The position numbers and the translations under genes were made by a program. From W0P33-017 sp963640395 (GTDB lineage Bacteria; Bacillota; Clostridia; Lachnospirales; Lachnospiraceae): DNA of 9,544 nucleotides. The notes under the pieces are model-generated. The model searched no databases and was not told the DNA's origin. It saw only the letters and a program-made list of their open reading frames with translations. Shown piece by piece: positions 6,315-9,544 of the stretch. Location: the NCBI GenBank assembly GCA_963640395.1, contig CAVHZH010000090.1, forward strand, positions 1 to 9,544, read 5' to 3'. Positions within the stretch are counted from its first letter, which is position 1. The number at the start of each line of letters is the position of its first letter.

Positions 6315-7124
6315 ATGTTATGGGATACACATATGCACTGCAATTTTTCCGGTGACAGCGACGCTGACCCGGAGGACATGATCCACGCGGCGATCACTGC
6401 GGGGCTGGACGGCATCTGTTTTACAGATCATTTAGATTACGATTTTCCGTCTGATCCGCCCGACCTGTTTGTGATCGATCTGGATGAATATGACCGCGCC
6501 ATCCATGCGCTGACAGAGAAATACCGCTCCACCTTTCCGGTGCTCCACGGCATTGAGATCGGTGTCCAGCCGCATCTTCACAAAAAGCTGCATGAGGTTG
6601 TGCAGTCACACGATTTTGATCAGGTGATCTGCTCCTCGCACGCGATTGACGGGAAGGATCCCTATTACAAGACATTTTTTATCGGGCGCGAGGAACATGA
6701 CGCCTATGAGCGCTATTTTGAATCTATCTTAGAAAATCTGGAGGGTTTTTCCGATTTTGATGTGTACGGACATATCGACTATGTTGTGCGCTACGGTCCG
6801 AACACGAACCGCTTCTATTCCTACGAAGCCTATTCAGATGTGTTAGACGCGATCTTGAAAAAGCTGATCGACATGGGGAAAGGCATCGAGATCAACACCG
6901 GCGGTTTTAAATACGGGCTCGGGCATCCAAATCCCTGCGAGGACATCATCAGGCACTACCGATCATTTGGCGGCGAGATCATCACGATCGGCGCGGACGC
7001 ACATACCCCGGAGCATGTCGCCTACGACTTTGCAAAGGTGCCGCGCATTTTGCATGAAGCAGGATTTACCAACTACACCGTATTTCAAAAGCGGCAGCCG
7101 CATTTTTACCCGCTGCCGGAATAA
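6315..7124 (+). CDS. PHP-domain phosphatase, histidinol-phosphatase (HisJ/HisK) family
   Basis: A 269-residue PHP-fold metal-dependent phosphatase. Metal-binding residues appear in family order: H6 and H8 (DTHMHCNFSG), D38-H39 (FTDHLD), E81 (GIEIG), H109 (CSSHAID), H153 (YGHIDYV) and D228/H230 (GADAHTPEHV). The length and HCNFSGD opening fit histidinol-phosphate phosphatase, the last-but-one step of histidine synthesis, but PHP proteins also act on other phosphoesters. No his gene is nearby, so the substrate is not proven. ATG 6315 follows AAAAAGGAG by nine bases. An in-frame ATG at 6282 would place this ribosome binding site inside the gene and is rejected. It is divergent from gap and convergent with pfp. 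Its codons look somewhat more GC-rich than those of the glycolytic genes. Confidence 0.88.
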   Translation: MLWDTHMHCNFSGDSDADPEDMIHAAITAGLDGICFTDHLDYDFPSDPPDLFVIDLDEYDRAIHALTEKYRSTFPVLHGIEIGVQPHLHKKLHEVVQSHDFDQVICSSHAIDGKDPYYKTFFIGREEHDAYERYFESILENLEGFSDFDVYGHIDYVVRYGPNTNRFYSYEAYSDVLDAILKKLIDMGKGIEINTGGFKYGLGHPNPCEDIIRHYRSFGGEIITIGADAHTPEHVAYDFAKVPRILHEAGFTNYTVFQKRQPHFYPLPE

Positions 7125-7140
7125 AAGACGACATGAAATG

Positions 7141-7176
7141 AAGTCCCACATCACAAACATGCGGTGTGGAACTTTT
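7141..7176 (+). terminator. Intrinsic terminator of the PHP phosphatase gene
   Basis: AAGTCCCACATC (7141-7152) pairs with GGTGTGGAACTT (7163-7174) with one mismatch and one wobble around a 10-nt loop. A TTTT run (7173-7176) overlaps its end. It begins 16 nt after the stop codon. Confidence 0.65.
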
Positions 7177-7179
7177 CGT

Positions 7180-7222
7180 TAATTTAAGGAAATGCTGATT
7201 TAATCAGCGTTTCCTTAAATTA
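7180..7222. repeat. 43-bp palindrome, GGAAATGCTGATT family, copy 1
   Basis: Two 21-nt arms (7180-7200 and 7202-7222) pair throughout around one T, with a single wobble (T at 7193 opposite G at 7209). The left arm shares AAGGAAATGCTGATT with the second copy at 9460-9488. It lies between the convergent PHP and pfp genes. The right arm encodes the last five residues (NLRKR) and stop of Pfp. A hairpin this long with AT-rich ends may help terminate either transcript, but there is no U-tract. Confidence 0.85.
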
Positions 7223-8448
7223 TGAGGAATGACAAAATATTTCGGCACTCCGTTTTCATACGCACAGGTCAGTTCGCCTTGTACTAACGGTCTCAGATAT
7301 GCAAGCATTTCCTCTGTTACACCGTTACCGGATGGCGTGATCCACTCTGCCGGAATCTTTTTTTCTTTATTTGCCACTTCCGCGATCGGAACGGCTGTAT
7401 AGCGAACCTCATAGGGTTTCTGTGAAGTTCTGACAAGTGAAGCCATCATACCTGATCGATGCTCCTCACACATTCTGACCGAAAGTCGTCCCAGCTCTCC
7501 TGCTTCCACGATATCCGTCTGACTCAATATATGTGACGCACACCGCTGCATCAGGTTCAACTCGATCGCCCGTACCTTGCACCCTATTTCACGCTGAACT
7601 ATCTGTGCCAATATATTTGCGGTGCCCGACAACTGCTGGTGTCCAAACGCATCTGTTTCCTGCTGCGCGATATTTTTCTCGCATATAAAATGTCCATCAA
7701 TATCATGGATTCCTTCACTGACCGCCACGATCACATGCTTGGACTGTTTCAGTGTTTCCCTGAGATCCGAAAGGAATTTCTCTGTCTCAAAAACACACTC
7801 CTCCAAATAGATCAGATACGGCACCTCGCGGTTCTGTCCCTGTGCCAACGCTGCTGCGGCAGTCAGCCACCCTGCGTGTCTACCCATCATTTCAACAATA
7901 ATAACATTCGGGACATCATATACTTCGACTTCGCTCTCCAATTCGCTGCAGACAGTCGCAATATATTTTGCGGCTGACCCAAATCCCGGACAGTGATCGA
8001 TGCCGCACAGATCATTATCAATCGTTTTCGGCGCACCAACCACACAAATATCATCAATTCCGTTTTCCGCGCAATATTGTGACAACTGAAGGACGGTATC
8101 CATCGAGTCATTTCCACCAATATATACAATATCATGGATATCATATTTTCTGGAAATTTCTACGATTTTCCGATACTGCTCTGCGTCCTTTGCGGCATCT
8201 TTTAACTTCAATCTGCAAGATCCCAATGCTGCTGCCGGTGTTTTTTCCAATAAAGAAAGCGATTCCTCTGTCTGGAAAATATCATCCAACGCCACAATTT
8301 CATCGGACAGGATTCCTGCCACACCATGGAATGCGCCGTAAATCCGGTCAATGCCGCTTTGTTTTTTTGCCTCCCTGATCACGCCGGCAAGCGTGGCATT
8401 GATCGCTGCCGTCGGTCCTCCGGATTGTGCCACTAATAGATTTTTCAT
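7204..8448 (-). CDS. pfp: Phosphofructokinase, probably pyrophosphate-dependent (PPi-PFK)
   Basis: Phosphorylates fructose 6-phosphate to fructose 1,6-bisphosphate. 414 residues, longer than the roughly 320 of E. coli PfkA. Motifs in order: AQSGGPTAAIN (7-17, phosphoryl-donor loop), GGNDS (111-115), PKTIDND (140-146) with catalytic D144, MGRHAGW (188-194, sugar-phosphate site) and VSEG (243-246). In the family, the residues matching E. coli G104 and G124 decide the donor; Gly at both favours ATP, while Asp and Lys favour PPi. Here they are D114 and K141, so PPi use is predicted and the reaction would be reversible. N113 replaces the usual Asp. ATG 8448 has a moderate AAAAAAGGAAA site about 11 bases upstream. 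The last residues (NLRKR) lie in a palindromic repeat. No strong promoter was found; element A ends 72 nt upstream of the start. Confidence 0.93.
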   Translation of the reverse strand: MKNLLVAQSGGPTAAINATLAGVIREAKKQSGIDRIYGAFHGVAGILSDEIVALDDIFQTEESLSLLEKTPAAALGSCRLKLKDAAKDAEQYRKIVEISRKYDIHDIVYIGGNDSMDTVLQLSQYCAENGIDDICVVGAPKTIDNDLCGIDHCPGFGSAAKYIATVCSELESEVEVYDVPNVIIVEMMGRHAGWLTAAAALAQGQNREVPYLIYLEECVFETEKFLSDLRETLKQSKHVIVAVSEGIHDIDGHFICEKNIAQQETDAFGHQQLSGTANILAQIVQREIGCKVRAIELNLMQRCASHILSQTDIVEAGELGRLSVRMCEEHRSGMMASLVRTSQKPYEVRYTAVPIAEVANKEKKIPAEWITPSGNGVTEEMLAYLRPLVQGELTCAYENGVPKYFVIPHNLRKR

Positions 8449-8519
8449 ACTTATTTGTTTCCTTTTTTACTGTATTTATAGCGAGTGACTCTTTTCTGTT
8501 ACTGAATATCCGTGATAGT

Positions 8520-8608
8520 CAAGACTCGCGAGCGAGTCTTGCGCGCCGGATTCGAGTCTGCTTTAGCAGACATATACCTCTTCGAATCCGTGTGCATCCT
8601 CGCGGAGC
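8520..8608 (+). repeat. Intergenic repeat element A, copy 2
   Basis: In order on the plus strand: the palindrome CAAGACTCGC-GA-GCGAGTCTTG (8520-8541), CGCGCC (8542-8547), a 42-nt core, then GTGTGCATCCTCGCGGAGC (8590-8608). The core has arms GGATTCGA/TCGAATCC (8548-8555, 8582-8589) enclosing TCTGC-TTTA-GCAGA. Copy 1 at 3461-3544 has the same order in the opposite orientation. The first palindromes differ by a G/C swap that is compensated in the other arm. It lies upstream of pfp, divergent in direction, and abuts element B with one shared base. No gene was recognised between 8449 and 8675. Confidence 0.7.
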
Positions 8609-8710
8609 GTTTAACTCAGTCGGAGCTTGAACCCAGACTGAATAGAGTTTGTATATCCCCAACCTGCGCTATCGCTTAGAGGTGTGGGATTTCTCCGACT
8701 GAGTTAAACG
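8608..8710. mobile_element. 103-nt element B with perfect 18-bp terminal inverted repeats (MITE-like)
   Basis: CGTTTAACTCAGTCGGAG (8608-8625) is the exact reverse complement of CTCCGACTGAGTTAAACG (8693-8710). Between them is a second imperfect hairpin, ATCCCCAACCT (8655-8665) with AGGTGTGGGAT (8680-8690), broken only by a 2-nt internal loop. TCAGTC/GACTGA offers an alternative fold. There is no coding capacity for a transposase. The subterminal hairpin recalls IS200/IS605-type ends or their derivatives, but this is only a resemblance. It overlaps the 3' end of the lipoprotein gene and encodes its last ten residues and stop. Confidence 0.65.
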
Positions 8711-9389
8711 GTTCCAGATCGGTGTGGTTCTTCCACTCGTTGGTGACACCGGCATCATGCAGCAGCTTCTCCACAGTCTCGTTCAGAGCCTGAACCTTGT
8801 CACTGTCCACCGCGTTCAGATCAAAATCTGCATCACCGGTATCTTCGAGAACCGCAGCATCCAGACTGCCGTCCAATAAGGAATCAGCCTTTTTTTTCGC
8901 CTGCTCCCACTGGAAAGAAAAGAAATCCCTCTGGGTATCGTTCATCCCGCCCAGATAGGTCTTTACTGTCTCCTCAACATTGCCGCTCTCATCCATCGCA
9001 AGCTTCATCAAAGAAACACCGGAATTGATCTGCTGCAGGCTGGAACCGGCACTGCCATAAGGGGTTCTGTCAATCGTTGCAAGCAAATCGGTCAGCTCGT
9101 CCCCACTCTCAGTCTCATACATCCAGTCAGTCATGCTGCCGCTACCGTAATCTACCTCTGCTGCAGGTGCATTGTCGGGTGTTTCTTCCGATTCACTATC
9201 GCTGCTATCCGTCTCGTCTGACGGCTCGCTGTCGCTGTCATCTGCCTCATCTGTCGGCTCGCTATCACTGTTATCCACCTCATCTGTCGGCGTATCGCCG
9301 GGTGTTTCTGCAGACTCACTGCCGCAGGCAATCAATAACGCTGCCATGCATGCAAGCATGACAACAAGCAAAGATTTTTTGTTTTTCAT
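8676..9389 (-). CDS. Secreted lipoprotein with acidic repeat linker, function unknown
   Basis: 237 residues. Positively charged MKNKK, a hydrophobic segment (7-21) and the lipobox LIAC give a lipidated Cys at 22, so the mature protein should be anchored to the outer face of the membrane. Residues about 24-80 are a Ser/Asp/Glu/Thr-rich linker containing three 11-residue repeats (35-67) of the form TDEADDSDSEP. Residues about 85-225 are a mostly helical, acidic domain (TPYGSAGSSLQQINSG, YLGGMNDTQRDFFSFQWEQAKKKADSLLDG) that I do not recognise. The last ten residues, from F228, are encoded by the inverted-repeat element B, so the native C-terminus may have been replaced. ATG 9389 follows AAGGAAGGA by about eight bases. 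No strong promoter was found upstream; a weak TATAAC lies near 9450. Confidence 0.85.
   Translation of the reverse strand: MKNKKSLLVVMLACMAALLIACGSESAETPGDTPTDEVDNSDSEPTDEADDSDSEPSDETDSSDSESEETPDNAPAAEVDYGSGSMTDWMYETESGDELTDLLATIDRTPYGSAGSSLQQINSGVSLMKLAMDESGNVEETVKTYLGGMNDTQRDFFSFQWEQAKKKADSLLDGSLDAAVLEDTGDADFDLNAVDSDKVQALNETVEKLLHDAGVTNEWKNHTDLEPFNSVGEIPHL
9189..9287 (-). repeat. Three 33-bp tandem repeats in the lipoprotein linker
   Basis: Three in-frame 11-codon units encode TDEVDNSDSEP, TDEADDSDSEP and SDETDSSDSES. Unit number could vary by slippage and would change only the spacer length. Confidence 0.85.
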
Positions 9390-9459
9390 AAATCAAATCC
9401 TTCCTTTCTGAAAACGAAAAAGACGATTTACCTTTTTGTTTTCTGATCTGTTATATCTA

Positions 9460-9488
9460 AGGAAATGCTGATTAAATCATCATTTCCT
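9460..9488. repeat. GGAAATGCTGATT-family palindrome, copy 2
   Basis: AGGAAATGCTGATT (9460-9473) pairs with AATCATCATTTCCT (9475-9488) around a central A with one C-A mismatch. The left arm matches copy 1 at 7180-7222 over 15 bases; the right arm has drifted. It lies about 70 bp upstream of the lipoprotein start. Confidence 0.75.
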
Positions 9489-9544
9489 CAGACTCTCTGA
9501 GAGATCGCACGGATTTGCAAGGGAATTTACTGCTTCGCAGCGCA
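9487..9544. repeat. Hairpin and probable partial third copy of element A at the window edge
   Basis: CTCAGA-CTC-TCTGAG (9487-9501) is a 6-bp hairpin touching the preceding palindrome. Read on the minus strand, the rest contains TGCGAAGCA, as in the core hairpin of element A copy 1, and AATCCGTGCGAT, close to AATCCGTGTGCAT in copy 2. The CTGC-TTC-GCAG hairpin ends near 9539. The match is partial and cut by the edge. Confidence 0.35.

Noticed and set aside
6421..6675. Minus-strand open frame of 84 codons inside the PHP gene
   Set aside because: Antisense shadow of a GC-rich gene with all its metal ligands intact.
8449..8520. Possible pfp promoter (TATAAA near 8477, TTGACT near 8520, minus strand)
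   Set aside because: The two boxes are about 36 nt apart and neither has a properly spaced partner.
8427..8630. Plus-strand 67-codon open frame upstream of pfp
   Set aside because: It overlaps the pfp start antisense and then reads through elements A and B; no coding signal.

Overview
The window looks like chromosomal DNA of a low-to-mid GC Firmicute of the class Clostridia, most likely a gut Lachnospiraceae (Agathobacter/Roseburia-like). This is inferred from strong AGGAGG-type ribosome binding sites, the glycolytic gene cluster, a PPi-type phosphofructokinase, Gram-positive style secreted proteins and dense palindromic repeats between genes. No mobile-element gene, tRNA, rRNA or CRISPR array was seen.

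Layout, left to right. (1) 1-1930, minus strand: the N-terminal 643 residues of a secreted beta-solenoid-like surface protein whose end lies outside the window, with a clear promoter at 2008-2037. (2) 2193-2519, plus: a 108-residue XRE-family regulator ending in a bidirectional terminator shared with tpiA. (3) 2565-6087, minus: the core glycolytic block gap -> pgk -> tpiA, transcribed in that order from a promoter at about 6155-6183. A strong hairpin terminator/attenuator separates gap from pgk. A 420-nt gap between pgk and tpiA is packed with repeats. (4) 6315-7124, plus: a PHP-family phosphatase (histidinol-phosphatase type), divergent from gap. (5) 7204-8448, minus: a phosphofructokinase with the residues expected for pyrophosphate rather than ATP use. 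(6) 8676-9389, minus: a lipoprotein with an acidic tandem-repeat linker and no recognised domain.

Gap, Pgk and TpiA catalyse the triose steps of glycolysis. The nearby Pfp would feed them fructose 1,6-bisphosphate reversibly at the cost of PPi. The XRE regulator, surface protein and lipoprotein have no evident metabolic link to this block.

The most unusual content is not protein-coding. At least four kinds of palindromic or direct repeat occur, two of them in more than one copy here: an 84-89 nt element with conserved ends and a variable core (3461-3544, 8520-8608, perhaps a third at the right edge); a GGAAATGCTGATT palindrome (7180-7222, 9460-9488); a 103-nt element with 18-bp terminal inverted repeats (8608-8710); and a paired 38-bp direct repeat after pgk (3584-3728) bracketed by a 10-bp duplication. 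Three of them reach into the 3' ends of protein genes and supply or duplicate the last codons and stop. This is the best candidate for something little described. No complete new protein system was found.
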